Positions 31,598 to 40,905 of a stretch of DNA of 40,967 nt are shown here, one piece after another. The first letter of the stretch is position 1. Each line of letters opens with the position of its first letter. Made by a program: the position numbers and the translations under genes. The DNA comes from Candidatus Nitrosopumilus sp. (GTDB lineage Archaea > Thermoproteota > Nitrososphaeria > Nitrososphaerales > Nitrosopumilaceae): contig JAOTTW010000005.1 of NCBI GenBank assembly GCA_029864235.1, positions 1 to 40,967 of the forward strand. Direction: 5' to 3'. The notes beneath the pieces were generated by a model that searched no databases, was not told where the DNA came from, and was given only the letters and a program-made list of their open reading frames with translations.

Positions 31598-32548
31598 TCA
31601 TGGTTTAAGAAAAACCTTGAGAGTATCTGGTTTTTTAGCATATTCAATTGCATCTTGGAATTTTTCCAGAGGATAAATAGAATCAATTAAGCCATCAACA
31701 GATACTTTTTTTGAGGCAAGAGCATCTATTGCAGGTCTAAATGTACCACATCTAGAACCAACCAATGTAATTTCGTTGACAATAGTAGGAGTGAGGTCAA
31801 GATTTTTCCTTGAAGCAATTGTTGATTTTAAAATTACAATTCCTCTTGGTTTTATCAATTTCATGGAATCAACAAATCCAGAATTATGACCAGTAGCCTC
31901 TACAACTAAATCAAATCTATGTTCATCATCGGGATTGATTCCCATCTTTGCATCAACTCCTAGTTTTCTTATAATTCCAAGTTTGTTTTCATGTCTTCCA
32001 AAGCACATAATGTTAGCACAGTAAAGTTTTAGAACATTTGCGATAAGACATGCCAATCTCCCATCACCAACAATGGCAATATTCCATTCAGATTTCAAAT
32101 CAACTTGTTCTATGATTTCAAAAGCAGCTGCTAGTGGTTCGACAAATACAGCCTGCTCATCAGTTATGGAATCAGGAATTATATGAAGATTTTTTTCAGG
32201 GAGAGATAAAAATTCAGCAAATGCGCCGTTTCGTTTTAGAATTCCCAATACGGTTCTGTTTGGACAATGTCTTTCCATTCCCTTCATACACAAAGTGCAA
32301 TTGCCACACCCTACATTAATTTCCCCTACAACTCTTTTACCAATCAGATCCTTGTTTTCTGATTTTATTACGGTTCCAACAAACTCATGCCCTAAAATAC
32401 CATGATAATCCATGTATCCATCCAAAATTTCCAAATCAGTTCCACATATTCCTGCCAGATTAATTCTAACAAGTACCTCATCAGAATTTGGATCTGGAAA
32501 GTCTTCAAGAAGAGACATCTTTTTTCCATCAAAGACAGTAGCCTTCAT
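31598..32548 (-). CDS. Zinc-dependent medium-chain alcohol/polyol dehydrogenase (316 aa)
   Basis: The GroES-like domain carries the catalytic zinc residues Cys and GHE (AGICGTDLEI; GILGHEFVGTV) and a structural zinc site (CGNCTLCMKGMERHC). The Rossmann domain starts NIAIVGDGRLACLIA, a slightly degenerate GxGxxG, and lacks a diagnostic specificity residue. Length (316) is a little below the usual 340-350. It resembles sorbitol/threonine dehydrogenases; the substrate cannot be named. It is a single gene, divergent from purB. Confidence 0.88.
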   Translation of the reverse strand: MKATVFDGKKMSLLEDFPDPNSDEVLVRINLAGICGTDLEILDGYMDYHGILGHEFVGTVIKSENKDLIGKRVVGEINVGCGNCTLCMKGMERHCPNRTVLGILKRNGAFAEFLSLPEKNLHIIPDSITDEQAVFVEPLAAAFEIIEQVDLKSEWNIAIVGDGRLACLIANVLKLYCANIMCFGRHENKLGIIRKLGVDAKMGINPDDEHRFDLVVEATGHNSGFVDSMKLIKPRGIVILKSTIASRKNLDLTPTIVNEITLVGSRCGTFRPAIDALASKKVSVDGLIDSIYPLEKFQDAIEYAKKPDTLKVFLKP

Positions 32549-32641
32549 GTAATCATGTTTTTTGATAACGATTTTAAAAGTTAAGATTTTGAAAAAAAAA
32601 TTGAATTAATAAGTAGATTTATTTTTGATGCATGGGCAGGT

Positions 32642-34009
32642 ATGATATTGGCAATTTTACCTATAGACAATGGCAGATATGGCACTAAAGAGATGATGGA
32701 GATCTTTAGCGAGCAAAAGAAAATAAACTATCAGTTAGAAATTGAAGGAACTGCTGCAATATCACAAAGTGAAATTGGAGTAATCCCAAAAAACATTGGA
32801 AAAAGAATTCTAATGACTGCAACTTCAGGAAAGATCACTGCAAAAAGAATCAAAGAGTTAGAGGCAAAAAGTGATCACGATACAGCCGCATTAGTGGAAT
32901 CACTCAGTGAGAAATGTCCCAAAGATGTAAGACCGTGGATTCATTATGGATTAACAAGTAACGATTTGGTAGATACTAGTAATTCAATGCAGATGAGAGA
33001 TGCATTGCAAATAATTGAACCAAAGGTTGCAAAAATGGCATTAATTCTTGCAAAAAGAGCAGTTAGGCATGCAAAAATTCCTGCAGTCGGAAGAACTCAT
33101 GGACAACATGCAAGCATAATATCATTTGGATTAAAATTTGCAAACTGGGCTGCAGAAATGGCAAAGCATGTAGAAAGGATTGAAGAGATTAAAAAAAGAA
33201 TTCTAATTTGTAAAACTCTCGGAGTAGTAGGTACAGGTTCACTGATGGGGGCAAAATCTCTGGAGGTTCAAAAAAGAGTTTCAAAACGCCTAAAACTTTA
33301 CCCTGCAGAAGTAACCACACAGGTAGTTCCTAGAGAGAGATATGCAGAATATGTTTTTGAGCTGGCGTTAATTGGTGCAACTCTGGAAAAAATTGCAATA
33401 GAGATTAGAAATTTGCAGAGAACAGAAATTGGAGAGGTTGCAGAACAATTCAAGAAGGGACAGATGGGAAGCAGTGCAGTTCCAGTAAAGAAAAACCCGA
33501 TCAAGAGTGAACGTGTTTCATCACTTTCAAAAATAATGCGTAGCCAGATTGGAATTACATTTGAAAACATCCCATTGTGGCATGAACGAGATCTTTCAAA
33601 TTCTGCAAATGAAAGATTTGTTCTTCCAACAGCATCAATTTTGGTCGATGAAATGCTTGAAACCATGACAAAGATTATTTCAAATCTAATTGTAAATGAA
33701 CAGAGAATTGTAGAAAATCTATACATCACAAAGGGGCAGATTTTTGCAGAATTTGTCCTTGAAGCATTAATCAAAAAAGGAGTACCACGATTTGTTGCTT
33801 ATAGGGATGTCCAGAGAGTTGCATTTGAGGCAAAAGACAAAGAAACACAATACATCGATGCAATCAAAAATGACAAGGCTTTCTTATCACGGCTTTCAGA
33901 AAAAGAGATAGATTTGATTTTTTCTCCAGAGAGACATCTTGGTGCATCATCTGCAATCATTAGTAATGTCAACAAAACTGTGCATAAAACAGTAAAAAAA
34001 TTCATCTAG
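32642..34009 (+). CDS. purB: Adenylosuccinate lyase
   Basis: The start ILPIDNGRYGTKEMMEIFSE, the catalytic His in GRTHGQHASI and the signature GSSAVPVKKNP(I)KSE identify PurB, which cleaves SAICAR and adenylosuccinate in purine synthesis. Length 455 is standard. ATG at 32642 is used; a TTG two codons later (32648) would match the usual N-terminus equally well. Its 3' end overlaps the convergent PP-loop gene by 8 bp. Confidence 0.95.
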   Translation: MILAILPIDNGRYGTKEMMEIFSEQKKINYQLEIEGTAAISQSEIGVIPKNIGKRILMTATSGKITAKRIKELEAKSDHDTAALVESLSEKCPKDVRPWIHYGLTSNDLVDTSNSMQMRDALQIIEPKVAKMALILAKRAVRHAKIPAVGRTHGQHASIISFGLKFANWAAEMAKHVERIEEIKKRILICKTLGVVGTGSLMGAKSLEVQKRVSKRLKLYPAEVTTQVVPRERYAEYVFELALIGATLEKIAIEIRNLQRTEIGEVAEQFKKGQMGSSAVPVKKNPIKSERVSSLSKIMRSQIGITFENIPLWHERDLSNSANERFVLPTASILVDEMLETMTKIISNLIVNEQRIVENLYITKGQIFAEFVLEALIKKGVPRFVAYRDVQRVAFEAKDKETQYIDAIKNDKAFLSRLSEKEIDLIFSPERHLGASSAIISNVNKTVHKTVKKFI

Positions 34010-34784
34010 TTTTTAGTAATGCCTTGTGAATTTTAGAACCGTATTGTAATGCTTTTTTTCTTTTATTGTAAGAGATTTCTGGAACCCCTACATCATTTGC
34101 TAGTTTTCTAATGATGTGTTTTCGATACAAATCCTCAGAGTCATGAATTTTTTCAGAGATTGGAATTGTTTTTGCAAATGTGATGAATTTTTGAGAGAGT
34201 AATGGTTGAATTATGTTTACTCCAAATTCAGAGGTAACAAGATTAACAGCCTTCATCATCTTGATCTCATTATCTAATTTTGAATTCATTACTTCAAGAA
34301 TTTTTGATTCACCTTCAGATATGGCATCTCTATATGTATTGTACCCGCAGAACAATTCATCAATTCCATTTGCAGTAACTACCACATCAAGACACAAATT
34401 GCTTGCAAGTTTTGAAACATAGTAAAAGGCAATGCAATTTTCATTCCATGAAAGATTTTCAGTCCTTATTTTTTGGTTTATTTTAAAAGAGATTTCATGA
34501 AAAGAGTTTGAATCAATTTCCAATATGTTATGAGGAAATTTTAGCTTCTCATTGACCTCCTTTGCAAACAAAATATCATGAGATTCTGAAAAACCAATTG
34601 TAAGCAGGGTTATGTCATATCCTAGATCATGACAAATTTTTGCAATAAGAGTACTGTCAACTCCCCCAGAAAACGCCACTCCAATTTTCTTTTTGAGTAC
34701 ATTTTCGGTAATACTGCTCTTAATATTCTTTAATAGTTCTTTTCTCATATTGTTCACTAGTGCAGTTTTTTTCGATTTTTGCAA
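34002..34784 (-). CDS. Asparagine-synthetase-like PP-loop ATP pyrophosphatase (260 aa)
   Basis: The N-terminal PP-loop is VAFSGGVDSTLIAKI, followed by LLTIGFSESHD and TANGIDELFCGY, as in the synthetase half of AsnB. The glutaminase half is absent, so ammonia or another donor must be used, or the substrate differs from aspartate. The C-terminus holds YRKHIIRKLANDVGVPEISYNKRKKALQYGS, cut at ISYN, typical of archaeal AsnB-related proteins. TTG at 34784 or ATG at 34748 may be the start. Divergent from the pterin dehydratase gene across a 50-bp palindromic promoter. Confidence 0.82.
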   Translation of the reverse strand: MQKSKKTALVNNMRKELLKNIKSSITENVLKKKIGVAFSGGVDSTLIAKICHDLGYDITLLTIGFSESHDILFAKEVNEKLKFPHNILEIDSNSFHEISFKINQKIRTENLSWNENCIAFYYVSKLASNLCLDVVVTANGIDELFCGYNTYRDAISEGESKILEVMNSKLDNEIKMMKAVNLVTSEFGVNIIQPLLSQKFITFAKTIPISEKIHDSEDLYRKHIIRKLANDVGVPEISYNKRKKALQYGSKIHKALLKTR

Positions 34785-34790
34785 TCGTGA

Positions 34791-34811
34791 TTAATACACT
34801 TTAAGTATTAA
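34791..34811. promoter_or_regulatory. Dyad-symmetric bidirectional promoter TTAATAC-N7-GTATTAA
   Basis: Seven-base perfect arms in the 50-bp gap between divergent genes. Each arm includes TATA-like sequence. Spacing to the ATG at 34835 (about 30 nt) fits the rightward gene; the leftward TTG lies about 20 nt away, which favours its alternative ATG at 34748. Confidence 0.5.
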
Positions 34812-34834
34812 TTTAGTGTTTGACAAAATGAAAC

Positions 34835-35113
34835 ATGACGCTATTATCATCTGAATCAATAGAACAAGAACTGAAAAACCTAAACGGATGGATTGTAAAA
34901 AATGGAAAATTACATAAAGAGTTTGAATTTGAAGGCTTTAACCAGACATTTGGGTTCATGACCAGAGCTGCTATGCATATTGAAAAAATGAATCATCACC
35001 CAGAGTGGTTCAACGTGTATAATAGATTAGTAGTGGATTTGACAACACATGATGCTGGAGGTATTACTCAAAATGATATCAAACTGGCCAGAATCCTAAA
35101 TTCACTAGTTTAA
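34835..35113 (+). CDS. Pterin-4a-carbinolamine dehydratase (92 aa)
   Basis: The family motif [16 protein letters not shown] and the ending [16 protein letters not shown] identify PCD/DCoH, which dehydrates 4a-hydroxytetrahydropterins. Length is normal. In archaea lacking aromatic amino acid hydroxylases its true substrate is uncertain. The next gene (35155) is a pterin-synthase-fold protein, so both may serve the same pterin or molybdopterin-related pathway. Confidence 0.92.
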   Translation: MTLLSSESIEQELKNLNGWIVKNGKLHKEFEFEGFNQTFGFMTRAAMHIEKMNHHPEWFNVYNRLVVDLTTHDAGGITQNDIKLARILNSLV

Positions 35114-35154
35114 TTTCAGAATTTATATACAGATCCCTAGTCAAATGACTTCAC

Positions 35155-35967
35155 ATGGCTTCAAGTCCAACAATTTTAGATTCTGATTTTAGATATATAG
35201 ATAAAAAAGGGAATCTTATGAGAACAAGAACTGAACTGACAATAGCACAGATGTTAACTTTTCTTGAAGAGGATTATGAATACGATTACAAGTTATCATT
35301 AAATGGAAAAACTGTCAGCATCGATTTTAAAACAGACAAGGGCCTTATTGAAGTAATTGACAATGAAGAGGACATAAAAAAATACAAAGAGATCAAAGAC
35401 AAGATAACTGAACAAAAAGTAATGGCAATTGGTCATCCTAAATACACTTCTCAAATTAAAGAATTGCAAGACATTGTATTTTATGATAAAACACCTCAAA
35501 CTGGTTCAATATTTCTTGAGGATCCGTCCTTTTCATTTGATTATGCACACATTCTTCCACTAGTTGAAAAATGCTCCATCTTGCATGGACATACATCTTC
35601 AGTAATGGTTGAATTGGTTGGACAGATGAAAGATAACCTACTTTTAGATTTTGGAGTTGCAAAAAAGATCATAAAAGGGGTTGTCAATGTTTTTGATCAC
35701 AAGTTCTTCATTAATAGAAAATATCTCAAAAACGAAGACGAGTCGCATTACAGAATAGAATTTGAGGGACCAAATGGCATGTTTGATTTACAAGTTCCAA
35801 AAAATACCACATATCTTTTGGAAGGAGAGGCAACTGTAGAGAATCTTTCAAGTGAAATTATCAAACTTCTAGTTCCAAAAATGCCCCAGAACGTAGAGGC
35901 AGTAGGAGTTTACATTTATGAAGGATACAACAAGGGGTCTCATATTATTTCAAATATTTCAAGATAG
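35155..35967 (+). CDS. PTPS/QueD-family protein with extra N-terminal domain (270 aa)
   Basis: Residues 118-265 are a 6-pyruvoyltetrahydropterin/6-carboxytetrahydropterin synthase domain. Zinc ligands are His132 (FDYAH) and HGH (145-147), the catalytic Cys is Cys140, DHKFF is at about 181, and the substrate Glu is in GEATVENLS. Residues 1-112 are not part of that family. RTRTELTIAQMLTFLEEDYE, then VSIDFKTDKGLIEVID, have the spacing of D and E/K residues seen in PD-(D/E)xK nuclease-like folds. Reaction: dihydroneopterin triphosphate to a tetrahydropterin product, for deazaguanine (archaeosine) or pterin synthesis. Its stop is 7 bp before valS, so the two are cotranscribed. Confidence 0.85.
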   Translation: MASSPTILDSDFRYIDKKGNLMRTRTELTIAQMLTFLEEDYEYDYKLSLNGKTVSIDFKTDKGLIEVIDNEEDIKKYKEIKDKITEQKVMAIGHPKYTSQIKELQDIVFYDKTPQTGSIFLEDPSFSFDYAHILPLVEKCSILHGHTSSVMVELVGQMKDNLLLDFGVAKKIIKGVVNVFDHKFFINRKYLKNEDESHYRIEFEGPNGMFDLQVPKNTTYLLEGEATVENLSSEIIKLLVPKMPQNVEAVGVYIYEGYNKGSHIISNISR

Positions 35968-35974
35968 TTAGAAA

Positions 35975-38290
35975 ATGGAACCAAAAATTACAGAAAAAGC
36001 ATGGAACCCAGAATTAGAGTTACAGGTTTTAAAAAAATGGGAGGAGAATAATCTTTACGACTTTGTCCCAACTGAAGAAAACTATACAATAGATACTCCA
36101 CCACCTTATCCCTCCGGTCGTCCATGGCATATTGGGGCAGCATCTCACTATTCACAGATTGACATGATTGCAAGAACTGCACGTATGGCAGGAAAGAATG
36201 TCTACTTTCCCATTGGTATTGACAGAAATGGCCTTCCAGTAGAACTGTACACTGAAAAAAAACATAACATTAGAATGCGTGAGACTGAACGTGGGAAATT
36301 TTTGAATTTGTGCAGGAATGCATTAGATGATTTAGAGTCTGAAATGATCCTGATAATGAAGAGTCTGGGAATAAGTGGAGGAATCAAAGATCACTACAGG
36401 ACAGACTCTGAAGAATATAGAACATTGACGCAGTCGACTTTTATCGAGTTGTGGAAAAAAGGGCAAATATATCTGGCAACAAGGCCAAATAATTATGATT
36501 GGGTTTCAGGAACCACAATTGCTGATGCTGAAATCACATATCTTGATATTCCAACAAAACTTGTTTACATGAAGTTTAGCGTAAAAGATTCTGAACAGCA
36601 TATAGTTATTGCAAGTACAAGACCTGAGCTGCTATGCGCGTGCAAGACAATAATAGTTAACAAAGACGATGAGAGGTATGCCAGTCTTGTTGGCAAGAAG
36701 GTAGTTATTCCAATTACAAACCAACAAGTTGAGATTAGAACTCATCACTCTGCACAAAAGGAGTTTGGTTCGGGAGCCGTCATGGTTTGTAGCTATGGTG
36801 ATCAAAATGATGTTGCGCTGTTTCGTGAACTAAAACTAGAAGAGGTAGTTGCAATTGGCCTTGATGGAAAGATGACTGAAGCTGCAGGAGATTATGCAGG
36901 ACTCAAACCAAAACAAGCAAGGGCAAAAATAATTGAGGATTTGGAAAATAATGGATTTGTTGAAAAAATTGAAGATATATCTCATAGAACACCAGTGTCT
37001 GAGAGAAGCAAGAACCCCATTGAAATCATTCCAATGGAGGAATATTATCTAAAGCAGATGGATTTCATTGAGAAGATGAGAGAGCTCGGCTCTGAAATTA
37101 CGTTTTATCCTGAGATGCACAAGCAGATTTTGATGAACTGGCTTGACTCTATCTCAATTGACTGGCCCATATCAAGAAGGAGGTATTATGGAACAGAGAT
37201 TCCAATTTGGTACTGTAAGAGCTGTTCTGAGCCCCATGTACCAGAGCCTGGGAAATATTATAGGCCGTGGAAGGAAGATTGTCCGATTAAAAACTGCTCA
37301 AAATGTGGAGCCACTGAATTTGTAGGAGAGGAGAGAACATTTGATACATGGATGGACTCTAGCGTATCACCATTATTTGTTACAAAGTATCACAAAGACG
37401 ATGAATTTTTCAAAAAGACATATCCAGTATCGATCAGACCCCAAGCAAAAGACATTGTCAGGACATGGCTTTACTATACGCTTTTGAGATGCCATCAGCT
37501 TACAGGCAAAAAGCCATGGTCTGAGGCATGGATTATGGGGTACGGTCTTGATGAAAAGGGGATGAAAATGTCAAAAAGCAAAGGAAATGCACTTGATCCA
37601 CTACCGGTAATTCAGAGAATTGGGGCTGATACGTTTAGGTTTTGGAGTGCAAGTGAGATTAATCATGGGTATGACTTTAGGTGCTCTGAGCAAAAAATGG
37701 ACGCTACAAAAAAATTCCTAAGCAAACTATGGAATGTTTCAAGGTTTTTGTCTAGCTTTAAGAGTGTAGAGTCTACAAAGCCAACAGAAACAGACAAGTG
37801 GATTTTATCTGAATTAGACAAATTGATAATAGAATGTCACAAAGGATACAAGAAATACAACTTTTTTGTTCCAGCAATTGCGATTCGTGAGTTTACTTGG
37901 AATCTTTTTGCAGCAAATTACATAGAGATGGTAAAGGCAAGAGCATATGGCATTGGATTCTCTGAACAAGAAAGAGATGCTGCAATCCATACCTTGCACA
38001 AGGTATTATCAACTATTCTAAAACTGCTGGCTCCAATCACTCCGTTTATCACCGAATACCTCTGGCAGACGCTGTACTCTAAAGAAAGCATACACAGACA
38101 GAGACAGGCAGAATCAGAATCTCATAAAGACTATACACACTTTACAAAAGAGATTACAGAGTTTAACTCCAAGGTTTGGAATGAAAAGAAGAGTAAAGGA
38201 CTGTCATTGAAGGATTCTATTGCAATTTCTGTTCCAGAGAACTTGTCAGCATTTGCAAAAGACATTGCATCAATGCACAATTTATCATAA
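35975..38290 (+). CDS. valS: Valyl-tRNA synthetase (771 aa)
   Basis: The class I core shows PPPYPSGRPWHIGAASHYSQ (HIGH-region at 52-55, reading HIGA), the editing domain (ASTRPELLCACKTI, GSGAVMVCSYGDQ), DWPISRRRYYGTEIPIWYC, a zinc ribbon (CKSC, CPIKNCSKC) and KMSKS at 531-535. GIDRNGLPVE and TFDTWMDSS are typical of ValRS rather than IleRS/LeuRS. Length is slightly below archaeal ValRS because the C-terminal region is short. The HIGH motif's last His is replaced by Ala, a variant tolerated in some synthetases. Confidence 0.92.
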   Translation: MEPKITEKAWNPELELQVLKKWEENNLYDFVPTEENYTIDTPPPYPSGRPWHIGAASHYSQIDMIARTARMAGKNVYFPIGIDRNGLPVELYTEKKHNIRMRETERGKFLNLCRNALDDLESEMILIMKSLGISGGIKDHYRTDSEEYRTLTQSTFIELWKKGQIYLATRPNNYDWVSGTTIADAEITYLDIPTKLVYMKFSVKDSEQHIVIASTRPELLCACKTIIVNKDDERYASLVGKKVVIPITNQQVEIRTHHSAQKEFGSGAVMVCSYGDQNDVALFRELKLEEVVAIGLDGKMTEAAGDYAGLKPKQARAKIIEDLENNGFVEKIEDISHRTPVSERSKNPIEIIPMEEYYLKQMDFIEKMRELGSEITFYPEMHKQILMNWLDSISIDWPISRRRYYGTEIPIWYCKSCSEPHVPEPGKYYRPWKEDCPIKNCSKCGATEFVGEERTFDTWMDSSVSPLFVTKYHKDDEFFKKTYPVSIRPQAKDIVRTWLYYTLLRCHQLTGKKPWSEAWIMGYGLDEKGMKMSKSKGNALDPLPVIQRIGADTFRFWSASEINHGYDFRCSEQKMDATKKFLSKLWNVSRFLSSFKSVESTKPTETDKWILSELDKLIIECHKGYKKYNFFVPAIAIREFTWNLFAANYIEMVKARAYGIGFSEQERDAAIHTLHKVLSTILKLLAPITPFITEYLWQTLYSKESIHRQRQAESESHKDYTHFTKEITEFNSKVWNEKKSKGLSLKDSIAISVPENLSAFAKDIASMHNLS

Positions 38291-38554
38291 CTATGCAGAA
38301 CTATATAATTTTTTCAAAAGAATTCCAATCTAGCATTAAAGAACTGTTTCCATTTCAAAACTATTTGGATAAATAGTTCTCTTAAGTTAGTTTGTTGTAT
38401 TGTATGTATGGCATCGCAATCAAAATCATCTTGCTTTTTTTAAGAAAATTTTTATAAAATAGTTTTATATATGTAATTTTTAGGTATGCAATACAAAATA
38501 TATGAATAGATCCACAACATAAATAATTCAAAAAAAATAAAGCCGAATTTTTTA
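38291..38554. other. Intergenic region with AT-rich hairpin
   Basis: 264 bp between the convergent ends of valS and pdxT. AACTATTT-GGAT-AAATAGTT (38359-38378) is a perfect 8-bp hairpin. T-runs (CTTTTTTTAAG, about 38434-38444) could stop valS transcription. Confidence 0.5.
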
Positions 38555-39169
38555 CTATTTTACTTGCTTTACCAAGTTTACAAAGTACTTATGCAGTGAC
38601 ACATCATATGTCAGTTCCGGATGAAATGACGTCCCAATGACATTTCCTTTTTTGACTGCAATAATTTTCTCATTAAACTTTGATAATACCTCAACATCAG
38701 ATCCGGTTTCTGTGACAGATGGGGCCCTAATGAATACTCCATTAAATTTTGGAATATCAATTAAGTCCATTGAGATGTCTGCCTCAAAAGAATCCTTTTG
38801 TCTTCCAAAGGAATTTCTCTCAATTTTAATGTCAAGAAATTCCAAGAGTGGCTGATCTGTTTTTCCAATAACACGATCATCAGCTGTTTTAGACAGCATA
38901 ATCATTCCTGCACAAATTCCCAATACGGGCATTCCGTTTTCAATTTTCTCTTTGATTTTCTTCAGAGAGCTGTTTACCAAAGATAGTTGCCCTATGGTTG
39001 TGCTCTCACCGCCTGGAATTATCAAACCATCAAGATTGGAGATTTCTTCAGGAGTTGTAACACCATTTACAGTTCCCTCAATTCCTAATTCTTTTAGTGC
39101 AGTTTGGGTGGATAGAATATTTTCTTGAACATCACCCTGAATTGCCAATATTCCCACATTAAGACTCAT
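38555..39169 (-). CDS. pdxT: Pyridoxal 5'-phosphate synthase glutaminase subunit
   Basis: Glutamine amidotransferase with [22 protein letters not shown], nucleophile Cys in [22 protein letters not shown] and the His-Glu pair in TSFHPELT. It delivers ammonia to PdxS for direct PLP synthesis. Its ATG overlaps the pdxS stop by 4 bp, so the subunits are made together. Length is normal. Confidence 0.96.
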   Translation of the reverse strand: MSLNVGILAIQGDVQENILSTQTALKELGIEGTVNGVTTPEEISNLDGLIIPGGESTTIGQLSLVNSSLKKIKEKIENGMPVLGICAGMIMLSKTADDRVIGKTDQPLLEFLDIKIERNSFGRQKDSFEADISMDLIDIPKFNGVFIRAPSVTETGSDVEVLSKFNEKIIAVKKGNVIGTSFHPELTYDVSLHKYFVNLVKQVK

Positions 39170-40134
39170 GCTGAGCCCCCGCGGTCCTGCATTCTTAGCT
39201 CCAAGGTTTTAACATCTAATCCTAGCATGGATTGTCTTTCATCAATCATTTTTTGTGCTTCCTTAACTTTTTCAGGTTCATTCCAAAATGTTGTTGCCAA
39301 GACAATTGATCTTGCTCTTTCTTTTGCATCATCTGCATTAAATATTCCAGAACCGACAAAGATTCCATCACAGCCAAGTGACATCAGATATGCTGCATCA
39401 GCTGGGGTTGCAATTCCACCTGCTGCAAAATTTACAACAGGTAGTCTTCCAAGTTTTGCAGTTTCTTCTACAATATCATAAGATACTTTGAATTCCCGTG
39501 CCATCCTAACCAAATCTTGATTGTCTCCAGAATCATAAATTGATTTGATTGCTCGCAACTCATCGTTTACTTTTTTGATATGAGTTACGGCTTCTGCCAC
39601 GTTTCCTGTACCAGGTTCTCCCTTTGTTCTGATCATTGCAGCACCTTCTTCAATTCTGCGCAATGCTTCAGATAAAGAACGTGCACCATTTACAAAAGGA
39701 GTAGTAAAATCCCATTTCCAAATGTGATGATGCTCATCAGCTGGGGTTAGGACTTCGGATTCATCAATCATATCAACATCGGTCTCCTCAAGTACTCTGG
39801 CTTCGTAGACATGACCGATTCTACATTTAGCCATTACAGGGATTGTAACTGAATTCATAATCTCTTCAATAATTCTAATACTTGCAGTTCTTGCAACTCC
39901 ACCTGCTTTTCTTACATCAGATGGAAGCTTATCTAAAACCATGACAGACACGGCTCCTGCCTCCTCAGCAATCTGTGCTTGCTCTACATTGGTGACATCC
40001 ATTACTACGCCATTTTTTAACATGTGGGCAAAGCCACGCTTCAGAGTTGATGTCCCACGCAAAGTATAACCAGAATCAGATTTTTGGCAGACTATTCCTT
40101 TTGCATCACTTCGTTCACCAGAGAGAGGAAGCAT
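39166..40134 (-). CDS. pdxS: Pyridoxal 5'-phosphate synthase lyase subunit
   Basis: The TIM-barrel synthase shows [40 protein letters not shown] and [14 protein letters not shown]. It builds PLP from ribose 5-phosphate, glyceraldehyde 3-phosphate and ammonia. With ATG at 40134 it carries about 24 extra N-terminal residues; a TTG at 40062 (before [10 protein letters not shown]) would give the usual length. First gene of the pdxST operon. Confidence 0.96.
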   Translation of the reverse strand: MLPLSGERSDAKGIVCQKSDSGYTLRGTSTLKRGFAHMLKNGVVMDVTNVEQAQIAEEAGAVSVMVLDKLPSDVRKAGGVARTASIRIIEEIMNSVTIPVMAKCRIGHVYEARVLEETDVDMIDESEVLTPADEHHHIWKWDFTTPFVNGARSLSEALRRIEEGAAMIRTKGEPGTGNVAEAVTHIKKVNDELRAIKSIYDSGDNQDLVRMAREFKVSYDIVEETAKLGRLPVVNFAAGGIATPADAAYLMSLGCDGIFVGSGIFNADDAKERARSIVLATTFWNEPEKVKEAQKMIDERQSMLGLDVKTLELRMQDRGGSA

Positions 40135-40165
40135 ATCGAAAGTTTTGTCATAAGACTATTTGTAC

Positions 40166-40699
40166 CTATTTACCAATCTGTTCAATTATTTGGTCTAGTT
40201 GAGATTTGACCATTGTAATAATTGGAGGAATAAACTTTGCAGTAGCATTTTGTTCTGGCCAGTGAATCTGGTTTACTTTGCCATTTAGAGTAACTTTGAC
40301 ATTTGACTTTTGATACTCTGTTACATTTTCTAAAATTGGAAATGATTCTGATGGGATTGCAATAAAGCCAGTTTCTTTGATTAGTGCTTTTAGTTTCTTG
40401 TGCTTTTCATCATCCATCTTTGATTTAATGTCTGGATTAGGATAACCTGCCTCAGTTAAGCTGTACCTTATTTCACCATCATTTTTAATAACAAGAATTT
40501 CTGTTTTTTGTGATGCAACTCTTTCTGTAACACCATATGAGATTTTTTTTAATTGATGTTTTGTGTATTCAATTTCAATTTTGTCATTGGGAGTAGATGC
40601 AGAATAAGGAATGTCAGGTTTTGTAAGCAATGGAACTGCAATTAAAATTGCAATTATAACAGGAATTGCCCCTAATGCCAATACTATTGGTTTTACCAT
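40166..40699 (-). CDS. Membrane-anchored extracytoplasmic protein, unknown (177 aa)
   Basis: One N-terminal helix (5-26) is followed by about 150 residues outside with beta pattern (KTEILVIKNDGEIRYSLTE, VKVTLNGKVNQIHWPE) and helices (EKHKKLKALIKETGF). The absence of an AxA site and the Lys after the helix fit an uncleaved anchor. No family is recognised. It lies 31 bp upstream of pdxS in the same direction but has no obvious link to vitamin B6. Confidence 0.75.
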   Translation of the reverse strand: MVKPIVLALGAIPVIIAILIAVPLLTKPDIPYSASTPNDKIEIEYTKHQLKKISYGVTERVASQKTEILVIKNDGEIRYSLTEAGYPNPDIKSKMDDEKHKKLKALIKETGFIAIPSESFPILENVTEYQKSNVKVTLNGKVNQIHWPEQNATAKFIPPIITMVKSQLDQIIEQIGK

Positions 40700-40816
40700 G
40701 ATTTCTTTACAGATTCATTTCATGTGAATTGCAAATAAATCTTGGTTAAAATAACTTAAAATTCAAGTCCAATTCATTCTTGTTTGTGGGGTCGTAGCCT
40801 AGCCTGGTAGGGCGAC

Positions 40817-40842
40817 AGTGTCTACGAATAGATCACCGCTAA
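40817..40842 (+). other. Non-canonical tRNA intron (position 28/29), 26 nt
   Basis: A bulge-helix-bulge motif can be drawn: GGCG (exon) pairs with CGCT (intron end), flanked by 3-nt bulges ACA and AAG cut after the second base. The intron folds on itself (GTG-TCT with AGA-T-CAC). The outer exon helix is weak, so it is a relaxed (hBH) form. Confidence 0.75.
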
Positions 40843-40851
40843 GGGCTCCAG

Positions 40852-40905
40852 AGGTTAAACTAAGCTAAACTGACTAACGGATGATGTGAGTTTGGAGCTG
40901 TAGTG
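40852..40905 (+). other. Canonical-position tRNA intron (37/38), 54 nt
   Basis: It lies right after the anticodon. CTCC of the exon pairs imperfectly with GTAG (40900-40903), and GGTT-AAAC pairs with GTTT-gg-AGCT inside the intron. It contains CTGA (40870-40873) followed by ATGATG (40881-40886), which resemble box D' and C' of C/D guide RNAs. Confidence 0.7.
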
